64,000 nucleotides of DNA from Epiperipatus broadwayi. Taxonomy: Eukaryota; Onychophora; Udeonychophora; Euonychophora; Peripatidae. The notes under the pieces were generated by a model. The model made no database searches, was not told the origin of the DNA, and worked only from the letters and a program-made list of their open reading frames with translations. The position numbers and the translations under genes were made by a program. Below, in pieces: positions 10,447 through 23,960 of the stretch. The stretch lies in the NCBI GenBank assembly GCA_028023455.1, contig JAQFVV010006352.1, positions 2,252,204 to 2,316,203 of the forward strand. The letters are read 5' to 3'. How positions within the stretch are numbered: position 1 is the first letter of the stretch; each line of letters starts with the position of its first letter.

Positions 10447-12376
10447 CAATTGGTAGCCTTTATTTGTCAAATTACATGTCAAAATAGTCAGTTAGCATGC
10501 AAAATCTAATAAAGAGGGTAGGGTATTTATATAAATAAGTCTTGGAAATATTAACAATTCAGTATTTTGAAGTATTATTTATTTAGCTCAAAATTCTGCA
10601 TGAGGGATTTTTAATTTGCTAATTTTAATGACAAAGTTTCAACTGTGTAAATGAAAAATATTTTAAAAAATGTCCTAATAATAAATAACTTTCAGTTGTG
10701 GCTTTGTGCTCTCTATGTTTAATTCCATTAAAAATATTGACTAGTTTCATATTGGTCTCTTGTTGAATTGGAAGATTACTTTAAAACATCCAGAATAGTA
10801 TCTAAAATCATTGTCAATTTACTGTAGGATAAAATAATGATTCATTTTGTTTTAATATCATTAACCTCACCTTTTCACACATCAGGAAATTTCTTTATTT
10901 CATCCATCTTTCATTCATATGGTCACTTTTTAGATCTTTTAAAATCTCCTGGTTACCAGTTCAAACTTCAACTGTCTTTATATTATTATTTTTTTAGGAA
11001 CATACCCAGGCAACTTTATTTTAGTTTTTTTAATTTTTTCAATGATGCTAAATGAATACCAGATTTCTATTTCACCAATGTGTTTTACTTTCATTCTTAC
11101 TATACATTTCTTCACATGATTTTTCTTTAGATTTCTAAATCTCAGATCCATGAGTAATATATAGTAAAATACATTCATTAAAACTTTTTTTCAATTACAA
11201 AGGCATATTTCCTTTTAATATGATGTTATTTCTATCTAAAGGATCGATATAAGTTTAATTTATGATTAAGTTTACCCATTATGTTCCATCTGTTTTAACA
11301 CTTCTACCAAAATATTTGTAAGGATTAACATTTTCTAATTCATGATTATCAACCTTTATTTTCTACTTCTAAAAAAAATCAATGAACATTATTTTGTACT
11401 TTCATCTCATAATCTCTGCAACATTTCCTGACTATATGATAACATTATTTGTAAACAATCACATCTTCTGCAAAATCAATAATTTATTTATTTGTAATTA
11501 CTTGTTGTGAAACTATTGCAAAACGTTTTCAAGGAATGGAATCATGCTACCATGAAATATAAGCATTGCTATTATATTTAGATAAATATTTTTCACCATG
11601 TGGCAATATCCCAGATATCCATGTTTTAACTAAGGTGGAAATAATGATAGAACCAAGTACCTTTTTATTATTTACAAATATTATTAACTGTTTTTTTTTC
11701 TATTACTACTCTCAAAATTTGGATGCATTCTCTATAATAAATATATTTTTTAGATTTGGCTTATTCTTTTGGTTGGTTAAAATCCAAATGGTGTTGTAGA
11801 TGAGTTGTAATTATTTTAAATAAATTATTTCTATAGAACTGATAAATGATTGATATGTTTGATTTCTAATGTTTTTTTATCATCTTTTCTAAATATAATT
11901 ATTACAAGTACATCTTTATCATTTAGACATTTGTTATATAACTTTATCACCAGTTTTTCTTTCTTTAATGGCCTCTTTTAAAATATATATTACAATTCCA
12001 TTATTAGCTAAGTCTCACTTCTTTATTTAAAATTGTAGATAACTCAGATGATGCAATAGATTCATTTGTTCTTTATTATTACATAATTCATTATATAACT
12101 TTTTGCACACCTCATAATTTTAATTTATTTTTTTTTTAGTAAAAAGTCCATCATTTCTTCTAATTGCAAAAATAACTTTTCTTCCAATACCAAAATCTTT
12201 TTTTTACATTTGCTAACTTCCAATTGTATTTTTTTATATTGTCTTTAAACTTTTAAGTAATATTTCATAAAATGGAGATGTTCAGTTTTTTTAATGAATC
12301 ATTTAAAAATATTTTTATGTTAATTATGTTCATTATCTTTGTAAAAAAATTGAAATAAATTTTGTTTTTTTCCCAT

Positions 12377-12377
<1 letters not shown>

Positions 12378-12442
<65 letters not shown>
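12378..12442. repeat. (TA)n tract, interrupted
   Basis: Two TA runs separated by ATATTTAT, next to the foldback element that follows. Confidence 0.9.
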
Positions 12443-12446
<4 letters not shown>

Positions 12447-12487
12447 CAATAAACATCACATGATCACTATCTCTTATACTAACACAT

Positions 12488-12821
<334 letters not shown>

Positions 12822-12849
12822 AAAAAAAATAAAGACTTATAAATCCAAT

Positions 12850-12895
12850 AAATAATATAATATTTCAACCAGAGGACTGGTTTTCATCAGAAAGA
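12850..12895 (-). ncRNA. Hammerhead ribozyme-like motif
   Basis: On the minus strand CTGATGA (12890-12884) is followed by a perfect 6-bp stem II (AACCAG / CTGGTT with loop TCCT, 12882-12867) and then GAAA (12866-12863). The next bases ATATTATAT can form a short A/T stem III and are followed by U-rich positions usable as a cleavage triplet. All conserved core bases are present, but stem I is not convincing: the 5' side is T-rich and the candidate 3' side does not pair well. It sits between two (TA)n tracts inside the RTE-like LINE. Confidence 0.55.
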
Positions 12896-13854
12896 AAAAA
12901 AATACACAGTAATATATATATATATATATATATATATTTCTTGCAGTTCTTAACAGTCTATAAGAATATCTTCTTTGATTTCTTCAGTCTTGGACCATTT
13001 TCAGCATATGTTGCAATTTTAAAAAAATTGTAAGATACAACTTTAATTTGTTGAAGTTTTTCTGAAAGTAAGAAATAAAAAATATTTTTTTTCATTTACA
13101 TTAACACATATCTTACAATGTATTTCAGTAATCTATTATCACTTCTTGTATTGACTCTTTGAAAAACACTACGATCTTGATATATATTCAATTTAGTCAA
13201 AATATAATCCAATTCTGTTCTACCTTCATTTATATGAAATTATATGCATACTTCTATTTAGCATTCTTTTCAAAGAAAGAATTCCTAATATATTATCTGC
13301 TGATGCCTCAAATCTGTGTTCTTTCATATTCTATCACCATATTCAAATATATTCACAGCACTTTCATATAATCTACTATGATAATTTTAGAATATTATTT
13401 GGTGAGATGAAGAACATTTGGCCCATCCATGTAAAAATCTACTAACATTCCAACACAATGAGAACATGTTGAAGCATAAACCTGATTTATATGTATTTGT
13501 GAGCTTCCATTAATTTGAATAGCCATTTTTTCTGATATAACATCACTATCCACAATGTTGATTATTTATATTAAATCTCACTCCACTTCATTTTTTAACA
13601 TTTGTATTAGTGCAATATAATACATGTCAACTTTTTAAATCAATTCTCTTTTCATCTTTTTTCCAAACTTCATATCGATTATAAAGTCTCAATTAATATT
13701 AGAAAGTTCTTCCAATTCTTGCACAATTCACCTCTATCTATACAATGCTGCTTTGGTAGCACCTTTATAGCTTTCTGAGAATGAGGACCATAATTTAGTT
13801 TTGTCAATATTATAGTAAATATTGATAAAAAGTTTATCCACACACATCTTCATT

Positions 13855-13950
13855 TGACTTATAAGTAAATAAACAACATGAAAACTTTCAATTTACTATG
13901 CACTGCACTGCATAGTAAAGAGAAAGCTTTGATGTTGTTTATTTATATAT
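13855..13950. repeat. Short near-perfect hairpin
   Basis: AAATAAACAACAT on the left and ATGTTGTTTATTT on the right are exact inverses. CTATGCA..TGCATAG flanks the centre near 13900. It lies at the upstream boundary of the RTE-like LINE. Confidence 0.6.
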
Positions 13951-16000
13951 AATATTTAGTAAATTAAACGTGAAGGTGTTTAAAGCTTCATGCTCTTAGT
14001 TCAAAATGCTAGAGTCTGACTTATTTATATGAAAATTTAAGTAGAGAAAAAGGTGGGTTCCTTCTTTTTCACATAAAATCTCTGACTTGTGTTTTGAATT
14101 GAGAGCTCCTTGTGCAGTCATTATTACTATCTGATTGGCTGTCATTAAAGCATTTTAATGCATATCTGTCAAAAGTTTCCGTTTTTCACATTATTATTAC
14201 ATGTTAATAAAAATGCAATTTTATAAAAGAAAAATAATTTATTTTTGTCATTAAATTCTATAAATCACAAACCAATTATAATAAGAGAAGATAAAATAAT
14301 TAATTATGATTTCCAAAAGTAATTAAATACATCTAAATGTAAATAAAAAAATTCAGTCAATAATATACCAATATTTAAATAAGTGCTTAATAAACATTAT
14401 AGATGTTATTACATAGCCAATCACTTCAATATATGAAATATTTAATTTCTACCTAATCAACTGAGTTGTACTCATTTTTCCATTTTAAGCTTATTTTCAT
14501 ACTAAAGTATATATTTAATGCAGAAATTTGTTTGAATTGATAGTAGAAATTTTCATTAAAACATTTTGAATCATTTAATAGTTCTAACTAAAATATCTAG
14601 ATATTAGAAGGACATGCATATCTAAAAATAAAAATAAAAAGTGAGTTTAAAGCCAATTATAAACAATAAGATAGTGTCTATTCATTTTGTGAAAATGCAA
14701 ATAAAGTCTTGGGAACATCAATATTTATTTACAATGTGAAATTAAAAAAGGAAGCTGATATATAATTCGATTTACCTTTTTGTTATTTATTTTTATAAAT
14801 AATTAAATATTGTTTCTGAATAAGTATTTGATGGCACTTTATCAGAAAATTAATTAATTTATTAATATTGTTATATAAAAAAAATTGAAAATATCTTCAG
14901 TCATTAATTTATTATTTTTTGTTGCTTTTTTGTAATTGTAAGTAGTTATAAGTTGAATTTTAATATTGTAAAAATAGTTTTTATTATCCAAACTCATATT
15001 TTAACAAAAAATGAAGTAAATATATGGATTTTTTGGAGAATTTTTTTAATCATATAATTTTAACCTAATGAGAATCTATGTTTTAAAGAAATTTATAAAA
15101 AACAAAATAAGAAAATATAAAAAAATTAAAATGAATAACCATAAAAGATTTTATAGTGAAGAAATGTCAAGCAAAAGCTACTTTTTACAGGATAAGGATA
15201 AGTATTAATAATTTCATAATTAAAAACAATTTTATAAAGTATTCTGCTATAAGGATTTCTACATTTTAATTAAAACAAAATGAAATTAATGATCACTCTG
15301 AAAATATTTTGTTCTATAAAATTATTTTTTCATCCTATTCTGAATGACTATCAGTTGAAAACAATATTTTTTTGCTTATTTATTAAGTCTAAATTTGTTT
15401 AAGAATGATAAATGATATTTCATGATATTCCATGTTAAAATTTTTGATCACAAATATTAAAAATAAATGTGAATGCAATTATTTTCTTAAACATCTAAGT
15501 CAATGAAGATATGAGTAGCAATTGCTATTAAAATAAGACTGTAGTAAATATATACCAATTTCTCTTTAATTAAATGTTTTCCCAATTATTTTGTCAGAAA
15601 TTATATATTAGGGATACTTAAAATTGAAAGCGTTTTGTCATGCTCCATATAAATAGATAATGTGATTCTTCCATGAACAACTAAATTTTTTCTGCATTTT
15701 GTGCAACTATTGCTATTGTTTTCAATTTTCATCATTCTCTTGTGGCTTTCTGTATTACTATCTTGCTTGTTTTGCATTCATTTAGTGTATAAAACTGGAA
15801 CTTAATTTAAATTGATATATTATTTTAAAAAATATGAAAATGTCAGTATTGTACAGATATCACAATACACAGGAGGCAACTAAACTGTTGATTGGTAGAA
15901 ATTTTGTTCTCAGGATTAGAGGATGTCTATAAAAGTGTTTGTACATGGTTTTTTGTTATTTTAAAAAAAATACTATATTGTCCATAGTTTGTTTACAATA
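13951..16000. other. A/T-rich intronic sequence without recognised features
   Basis: No coding, RNA or element signature was seen. A slightly less A/T-rich patch at 14030-14160 has no open frame of note. Confidence 0.4.
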
Positions 16001-16420
16001 AGAAAGTATTCTTTTATTATTATTAACACTCGCAAAAGCGTATGCACAATTAGCTTGAAAGGCTGATATTTGAATGTAATACAATTGTAAACATATGCTA
16101 TATAAAGTAAATGCTTATTTACAGATGATTAAGTTACAGTTAGAATGACGTTTAGTAAATTCTAGACAATTTCACCGATGTCATTCATTCAGATATCGTA
16201 TATAGTAATTTAGAGTGACTGTTCCATCCTCACACTTTCCTTGCCAGTACTTCATATTTGCTCATATATAAGCATTTGAGTCGTAGGAATAAGTGGATTC
16301 ATTTTATTTCTGCATAAATACTATATCTTGTATTGGAGAGAAAGTATTCATTTATTATTATTAACACACACAAAAGTGTATGCACAATTAGCTTGAAAGG
16401 CTGATATTTGAATGTAATAT
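16001..16420. repeat. Pair of ~80-bp direct repeats (16001-16081 and 16338-16420)
   Basis: Both copies share AGAAAGTATTC, TTATTATTATTAACAC and the block from TATGCACAATTAGCTTG through GATATTTGAATGTAAT. They differ mainly where the first has ACTCGCAAAAGCGTATG and the second ACACACAAAAGTGTATG: at one position CG against CA, at another CG against TG. About 255 bp separate them. Confidence 0.75.
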
Positions 16421-16799
16421 TTATAATTATTTATTTAACATATTTCAAAAATATTTATTTTAAGGCAAGATATATTCATGATAACAATTAGGATTTTCTT
16501 TCGAAAATATTTGTTTTTAAAAAGACATGTGATATGAAACTGTAATCACATGAATGTGAAAATTGTTATTCCCGGAAATAAAAGACTTTTATAAACAGCA
16601 ATTAAGTTGTTTGCAATTATTTTAATAATAATAAATGGAATTATAAATTTTAAAACATAATTTTGTTTTTTTATAATAATCGTACTTTAATTCATTCAGA
16701 TTTTAAAAGTGAAGTTCAAATAAGAAATGATTTGCTCAATATTTTTTTAATCAACAAAATAAAATATTAAAAAAAGATTTTTTTAAATTATGCTTTTAT

Positions 16800-16958
16800 G
16801 TAAATAGGTTATCAAAAAGTAGAAAAATAGAAAGGTAATAACACATTTTATAACACCATTGACGCTTAATTTTTATGATGTATTTGAGCGTCAAATGGTT
16901 TTATGAAATATATTATTACTTTATTTTTCTATTTTTTTAGTGGGTTATTTACTTAAAA
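16800..16958. repeat. Hairpin-forming repeat, about 150 bp
   Basis: AAAAATAGAAAGGTAATAA...CCATTGACGCTTAA on the left is mirrored by TTGAGCGTCAAATGG...ATTATTACTTTATTTTTCTA on the right, with the centre near 16885. MITE-like; no coding capacity. Confidence 0.7.
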
Positions 16959-17094
16959 ACATTGTTTAAAAATTTTTTTTTTAATTTTTTATTTATTTTT
17001 TAGTTATAACTAAATGTAAAATTTTAATTTAAATAAAATAATTTTCTTCATGAGTTTTTTTTTTTAATTATGCTTTTTGTTCTTTCCACCAGAG

Positions 17095-17605
17095 AGTGCC
17101 TGTTGTCAATATTTTGACAGTGGAATATTGGATGTGAATTAATTTATGATAATAGCAAAGAAAGTAGTTTATTGTTTAAGGCTTGAACATGATCTTTAGC
17201 AACAAGAGAATATATACATAAATGGAAAAATATGAGTGATTTAGTCTGAAAATTGTGTAAGGAAGGCATAGAAAATATTAGGCATTTGTTAATTGAATAC
17301 AGATGCTTGAAAGCAGGAAGGGTACAGATAATGAAGTTATGGAAGAATAAATATGAACAAAATGATTACATAGAAAGTTGGTTATTGGTTTTTATGCTGG
17401 GTTTGGGAAAAGATAAGGGGGATTTAGATATAAAGGTCATAGAGTTGACAAAGATTATGTTGTGGAAATGTGATAGAGCAGATTATGGGAAAACATAGGG
17501 TGGGAAATTAAAAGGGAAAGTAAAGTGGGTAACAGGTTTCTCTGGGCATAGTTCATGACAGATTTCTGACTCCATTTAAGGAGAAGTCATAGTGTATCAC
17601 ATCAC
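17095..17605 (+). mobile_element. LINE copy 3, 5'-truncated 3' end
   Basis: It aligns to the last ~500 bp of the LINE family at 1-6010: the same GTAGTTTATTGTTTAAGGC segment, the Cys/His C-terminal frame (17253-17498, MCKEGIENIRHLLIEYRC, with the last Cys-side residues altered) and the same 3' tail ending in ATCACATCACATCA. TTGTCAATATTTTGA on the left and TTGTTTTCATATTGA after the tail may be a diverged target-site duplication. It was inserted in the sense opposite to the host receptor gene. Confidence 0.85.
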
Positions 17606-19615
17606 ATCAGTTGTTTTCATATTGAAAACAAAAAAAAAAGTAATTCTCTCGCTTTTTTACATATACTTATTATTTGTTTCTACAAAAAAATTATGAAATA
17701 TTAATTATTTCAGAAGAATAATTCAGATATTAATAGAAAATATTTACTTTCAATTAATTAAGTAATTAACATTAACAAAATTTTACACTATAAACTTAAT
17801 ATTAGATCAATTGTTAAAAAGTTTTCTTGGGAAATGTAAGGTTGTGAATTCAATTCTAAACAGGATATGATCAAAAATTTGGATATCCCACCAGAAAAAC
17901 AGGCAGGATGAGTTAATATAAAACATTTAATAAGGCAAAATCCTAAAAAAATATTGCTTTTATTAAGTATTTTACTTTATTCTTTATTTTTTTTATATTT
18001 GCAAAGTTGAAATATATTTTTAGATTTTTTATTTTATTTTTAAAGTTATATTTGTAATTAATTGTGTAAAGATTATCAAAATGTGATACACAATAAAGAT
18101 TAAATTGTATAAATAAATTGCAAATATAACTGAAACTACCACTAGAGAGCAGCCAAAAAAGTCAGTATGAAATGAATTAAACTTTTATAAAATAATTATT
18201 TAGTTTACCAGCTCAAAAGGTATAAATGGAGAGAAACTAATTAAAAACCAAAAAAATTTCTAGTTGTTGAAATTATAAAAAAACTACATATGTATGACAA
18301 AGGTATGATGCATTCTAATTATCAAAGGCACTGTCTGAATAAAGCACTAGCAATTTTATATGCAAGATAATTTTGTATATTAAATTGCATTGGCTCTATG
18401 AAAGAAATAAAATGGGAATAATCTAATTATTAAAAGAAATAAAAGAATAATACCATAACAATGAACAAATATGAATACTAACTCAGACATCCTTTATCAT
18501 CATTATATAAGTTATATATATATATATCAGAGTGGATAATATAAATCATTATATAAGTTATATATATATATATCAGAGTGGATAATATAAAAAAAAATTA
18601 CGGAACAGACTTCATTAAATGAACACAGAAATTCATTTTTAAATACATAAAACTTTCCTAAACCAAGAAGAATATCTATTATAAGTGCAGATAAGTCACA
18701 ATGCTGGTAGTGTGTGTAATTCTTGGAAATTTAAAGATATAATAGGAAAATAATAATAAAATCATCATTATATGTTACACATAGTCATTAAAAATAGTAA
18801 GTGGCAATAATATTTAACTTATATAATGCTACACTTATTTTAAATTACAACTCTTCATGATACCCATATCCTGTTTCAATTATAATAAAATTCAAAAATA
18901 TAAATGTACTAGACACATGTTCCTTGCAAGAAAAGCCATACACATATATTAATTTAGTTGTGCAAAAATTTAGGATATGTAAAAAATATGTATCTTTTTA
19001 AAATGAAAAGTAATTTATTAAAAAATAACTTTTTTATAATTTGGTATAATTCAAAATATTTTTTTAAAAATAAATAACAATAATAAATATATAATCAATT
19101 TTATTCACCAAATGCTCAACAGTGCTGAAAATATATTAAGTTAAATATCTTTAACCTATTAAGTAACTTTTATTCAATACTTCTACATTATATATGATTT
19201 TTTAATTTCAGATTTTTTTAAAATAAAAACTTAATTTATTTTTTATCTTATCTTAACACTTTTTTTACAAATTTTATTTAAAATATAAATTCAATAAATA
19301 AAATTAATCTAAAAATAAAATATGAACTTGGAAAATAAAAAAGTAAAATAAACAGAAATAAATTGAGGAAATTTTAATCTTCATTCTCAAAAAATTCAGG
19401 TTAAAAAATATTTTTTCAAAAAATCTATGTAATTATGACAAATTTTGTTAAATCATCAATGCAAACAATGAAAAAATCTTTAAGTATTAAATTATAATTA
19501 TTTATAATTATAAAAAAAAATCAACAAAAAGTAAAAATAATTTTATTGCCAAGAGATGTTTTCAGTTCATTTTCTTTGTAATAAAAGTATATTTTTAGTT
19601 CATCAATTTTCTGCT
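17606..19615. other. A/T-rich intronic sequence
   Basis: Nothing gene-like was seen apart from the tandem duplication at 18500-18590. Confidence 0.4.
18500..18590. repeat. Tandem duplication, ~45-bp unit x2
   Basis: The unit ATCATTATATAAGTTATATA...TATCAGAGTGGATAATATAA occurs twice in direct succession. Confidence 0.85.
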
Positions 19616-19623
19616 AAAAATCT

Positions 19624-21735
19624 AGGTACTAGTATCATCGATAGTACAGATCACTGGGTGGTGCTGTTGCTACTCAAAAACATTGAAATATAACATTACC
19701 TGGCTGTGACATATTATTAAATAATTGACCTTTTTTTAATAACTAAATAGTAAACAACATCTTTTTTCTTACATTTTTGACCTAATATTAAATAATGTCT
19801 TTTTTACTACTTTTTTTTCTTTAAAAACTAAATGACATTTTTTAATAAGAAATTTTTTATTTACACAAAAAAAACCAATCACCATGTTTTTTGCTTAATG
19901 TAATTACTTTTTGGGGGGTTTGTTCACTATACTTCTTCTAATACAAAAGCTTTTTTTTGTACCTTTTCAAATAAGAAAATATTTTTTAAACTTAACATAA
20001 CCAATCAAATAACAATACAAATTCATTTGAACATTTTTTAATTGAAACAATAAATAACAAACACCATCTACTTAGAAGCTTTTTTTAGTCTAATTTTTTT
20101 AACAACAGTGAATTAAAAAATCACTTTCAAAGAAATAAATTGATTTACAAGTAGAAAAACCAAAAACAATGTCTTGAATGTTCTTTTCTGTATATGCATG
20201 TTGGAATTGTAATAAAACAACTTTTTGAATAACAAAAACAAAAACATTAGCAAGAATCTTGGTCTAATGTAAACTCATCTCTTTCAAAATTGAGATGAAG
20301 AGATCTTTCCATGGTGTAGACACCGCCACATAAATTTGGCCAGGTAGTCATCAACTAATGAACTGACAGTGCCTTTATGCCACTTATTCTGCCATTTCAC
20401 CCCCCCCCATAAGCCCACCATGTTTTGGGTGTGGGTATCTGTGGAGGGGGTGACAAATTTATATTGGTGGTTTACTTTGAGGTGATGAAACCTGGCAGCC
20501 TTGAGATCAGCTATCCTGTAACTCTTCCAGCAAATGGAATAAATAGTCGAACCTGGGTTAAAATGCTTGTTTACAATTTAAGATATTTTTCATCTTTAAT
20601 TTCCATCTGTGTTAGCAATTTTCAAACAAAATCATTACCTCAGTAATTGATAAAAATAGCATCAATCTACTACTAACTTTTTCTTTGTTATAATTCAAAT
20701 TTAATATCTTTTTAAGTTTATTCTTGTTTTTACAAATTTTAAAAGCCAGTGCAGTCAGATAATTTCTAAAAAAATAAACTACACCACAAAACAGATTTTA
20801 ACTTTGTAAACAATTTAACATATATGTGAGTCTGTCATCTAGAAATTATAAATTTTATGCAAGGAAAGCTAATTACTATAAGAGGTTTATCATAGCCAAG
20901 ACATAAATTATAATTTAAGAGTAATGACAGGGCTTGAAAACTATAACTTTGCTCCTCCTTTTGCATACATGTATGTGTGAAAATTCACATTCCAGGTAAT
21001 GTTTAACACTAACATTTAAATTTAATACTTTAAAATCTATAATTATGTATATGCGATTTATTTATATAGATCAGTTAACATTATTTGAAGTACAAACATT
21101 TATAAAATATATGCACATACATTCCTATTTCTTTTATTAAGTTATTTTTAGTTAATCTTTGAAGTACACTTTTGTAAAATATATGCACATATGTATTATC
21201 ACACTTTTTATTAAGTTACTTTTGATTAATACATGCTAACTTGAAAAATTCAAACAATAAACAATATTATTAATAAGTCTGTTTGTTCACTATACTTCTT
21301 CTATTGCAAAGTCATGTTTTAAAATAGCTATTTTGTTAGTCTCATGAATACCATGACTATGTAATATTTCACACTTACAATAAAACTTTCCCTAATTTTA
21401 TACCATTCCAAACTCAGTTCAGAACCATGGCGATGGTTTTAAAATTATTTGGAACTAATACTCTATTATTAACATGTAATATAATAATTTTTTCAATAAC
21501 ATTTCAAATATTACATTGACTTAAAATTTACACACCCTCAAATTAAATGATAGCGCAGGCTCAATACTGATGATTTGTAGAGTAAAAACAGGTCACATTA
21601 ACCAAATGTGAATTGCCAAAAATTAGCATAACACACTACTGGTCATTGTAGCTTTGCCTCAGAAAAATTACATCTAACTATTTTGAGTAGTAACAGCATC
21701 ATCCAGCAACCAATAATATCAATGATACTAGTACC
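19624..21735. mobile_element. Putative 2.1-kb transposable element with inverted termini
   Basis: GGTACTAGTATCATCGAT at 19624-19641 is mirrored by ATCAATGATACTAGTACC at 21718-21735. The complementarity continues inwards through TGGTGCTGTTGCTACTCAAA against TTTGAGTAGTAACAGCATCA, giving termini of about 70-80 bp. No transposase frame is visible, so it would be non-autonomous. The interior contains a C-tract near 20400, a GC-richer patch (20260-20660) and a duplicated string TTTGTTCACTATACTTCTTC (19919 and 21286). Target-site duplications were not identified. Confidence 0.5.
20260..20660. other. GC-richer patch inside the putative element
   Basis: This patch is distinctly less A/T-rich than its surroundings and contains CAGGTTCGACTATTT on the minus strand, which resembles a tRNA-type B box. 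A matching A box was not found, so a tRNA-derived SINE is only a possibility. The plus-strand frame 20425-20646 shows no recognisable domain. Confidence 0.3.
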
Positions 21736-22185
21736 AAAGTCTATTTTATTAAAATCAAAGTATAAATATCATGCACTAAAAGCAAATATATAATTTTAAA
21801 TTTTTATACCTACATTGCTTATTCAATACATTTTTAACATCCATTAATATGTATTTGAATTTCATTTAATGTTTTGTTTTATTATGAATCAATTGCAAGA
21901 TTTTAACTAGATTATAGTAAATATATCAAATTTATTAAGCGCAAACAGATAACATTGTAATAACGTGAAAGCTAAAACCTTCAACAGATACGCTTTAAAC
22001 ATGCTTATGTGACAAACAATCAGATGTAATAATGACGTCACATTGACCTCTCAATTCTCAAACACAAGACAGAACTATAAGAAAATAGTGTAATTCCAAG
22101 AAAAAGCAATTAATAAAACATGCAGTAAATAATATCAGTATTAAAAAATGTAATATTGGTATTAAAAAGAAAAAAGTTAATACCA

Positions 22186-22186
<1 letters not shown>

Positions 22187-22220
<34 letters not shown>
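22187..22220. repeat. (TA)n tract
   Basis: Short AT dinucleotide run. Confidence 0.85.
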
Positions 22221-22225
<5 letters not shown>

Positions 22226-22284
22226 TAGCACTAGACATGATCCCAAAATACCATATTCCAGAGTTTATACCATACACAATATTA

Positions 22285-22505
22285 TACTACATTAATAATT
22301 TTTATTAATCATCCATTAGACTTGAGATTATCCAATAATAAATAATATTTTTGTAGTGTAACTTTCACTACATCACTCTCTTTCAAGATAAGACTAGATG
22401 CTATTCACTTTTAATATGTCCAGAAGGTAGTAAAAGTGGATAATAATCAGTCCCTGCCTTGTGTAAGAATAGTGTAGTGAAAGCTACACTATAGAAATAC
22501 TTTTC
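22285..22505. repeat. Foldback repeat, family A, copy 1
   Basis: The left end (CATCCATTAGACTTGAGATTA, then CCAATAATAAATAATATTT and TGTAGTGTAACTTTCACTAC) and right end (CAGTCCCTGCCTTGTGTAAG, AGTGTAGTGAAAGCTACACT) match the arms of the copies at 25285-25455 and 62715-63015. The right part is partly inverted relative to the left. Confidence 0.6.
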
Positions 22506-23311
22506 ACAATATAATGATGTTCATAAAATAAAACTGATAAATGATATGACTGTTGTCTAATATACTACAGAATTACTGTAATTATTATAACAATATTTTT
22601 AAATAAGTTTATCTTTAAAAAAATATTATTAGTAACATGACATTTTATATATAAATTAGGTTATTTAAATAAAAAATGATTAAAAAATTGAAACATTTCA
22701 TTTATATATAATTTTTTTAATTATCATTTTGACATGGCCCAGTTTGTTGGGTTTAACATAATGGTAGAGTATATAATATATAGTATATTAAAGCAATTGT
22801 CACAAGTCTAAGTAAAAAAAAATATTTACTATCAGAAAGTGTTTCAAACAATGGACTGATTAGGAAATCTAAACACTTTCATTATAAATATAAATTTTAT
22901 TAATATCACAGTGAAATCTCACCCCCCAATGTTTATGCATCAATGCCATGCACAATCTGCATATTCATATGCAACAACCCTGTGTACAAACACACATACT
23001 TTTCGTTTCACATGCATTTGTATTCAGCCTATAGTTTAACACAGTTATCAATAAATGTATTTATCGTTAAATGATTAGCTAGCTACTTTTTGCTACTATT
23101 TTTCTGAAATAAGTTTTAAAGCTACATGGCAATTATATATATATATATATATGCGTATATGGTGATACTTTACAATGTTTGCATTGTTATGTATGTATAT
23201 ATATATATATATAGTGATAATATGACATAATTATAATGATAGTAAGTGATAACTAGAGTATATAATAATAATTAAACATATAATTAATATTATAATACTA
23301 TTAATAATTAC

Positions 23312-23960
23312 TTCTTGCTTGGTTTTTTATTCTGTCCAGAACAGTAGCATGTGATAATTGTTTGACATTGAGTTGAGGTAAAACGAGGTATCTGGCCAGT
23401 GATTTAAGAAGTGCAAATGATAAAGAGATTGAAAAATTATCTTCACTATCAACAACCAGACAAGTTCTTGACCAATCAAAATGTTTTAATATTGATTTGT
23501 ATACTGAACTGATACGAGATTGAGCGAAGGACATTCTTGTCAATGTTGAATAAATAGATTTTCTATCATATTTAAGGTCTATTGCACCACTGGTTAACAA
23601 CGTTAAGTTAAAATAATCTGCAAGTCCAATAATTGAATCAGTTTCAGTCGTACAGTTGGGTCCAATTATCGCAATGACTCGATAAATACGTTTTAAATCA
23701 TTAGCTATTCCGAGACCAGACACAGATTTATTAGTACAATCGCTATATATTGGAATCAAAAAATACGAGTTATTACTTAAAATATATTTATTTGCAAATT
23801 CGAGTGCGACGTCAATTACGGGTTGAACTCTCTCCATATCAAACGGAGACTCTTTATTTACAGATAAAAGAATACCAATATTTAAATTTGTACATTTTAC
23901 CAAGAAGATAAAATTATAAACACAGAATGTAAATATAAAATTCATTTTTGTAGTAGTCAA
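23312..23960 (-). CDS. Receptor guanylate cyclase / natriuretic peptide receptor-like protein, exon 1 (signal peptide and N-terminal ligand-binding lobe)
   Basis: This exon encodes 216 residues plus one base. Residues 6-23 (from MNFIFTF to VKC) form a hydrophobic signal peptide; Met1 or Met6 could start translation. The rest is the N-terminal lobe of an ANF-receptor domain: NIGILLS, RVQPVIDVALEFAN, a Cys at 75 (YSDC), IIGPNC (98-103) and LLTSGA (121-126), then FDWSRTCLVVDSED near 161-174. The Cys75/Cys103 pair is the position of the conserved disulfide loop in this family. Several N-x-S/T sequons are present. It ends VLDRIKNQAR with a GTAATT donor at 23311 and joins exon 2 in frame. It would bind a peptide or other ligand outside the cell. 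The cyclase itself lies outside the window. Confidence 0.9.

Noticed and set aside
11566-11799. Plus frame of 77 codons
   Set aside because: It is antisense to the RTE-like reverse transcriptase remnant and is an A/T-driven shadow.
21365-21440. Minus-strand GTAAGT donor near 21374 with an open frame upstream
   Set aside because: It lies inside the 2.1-kb inverted-terminus element, no acceptor was seen, and the peptide is short and unrecognised.
21567-21600. CTGATGA at 21568 as another hammerhead
   Set aside because: No stem II hairpin and no GAAA box follows at a suitable distance.
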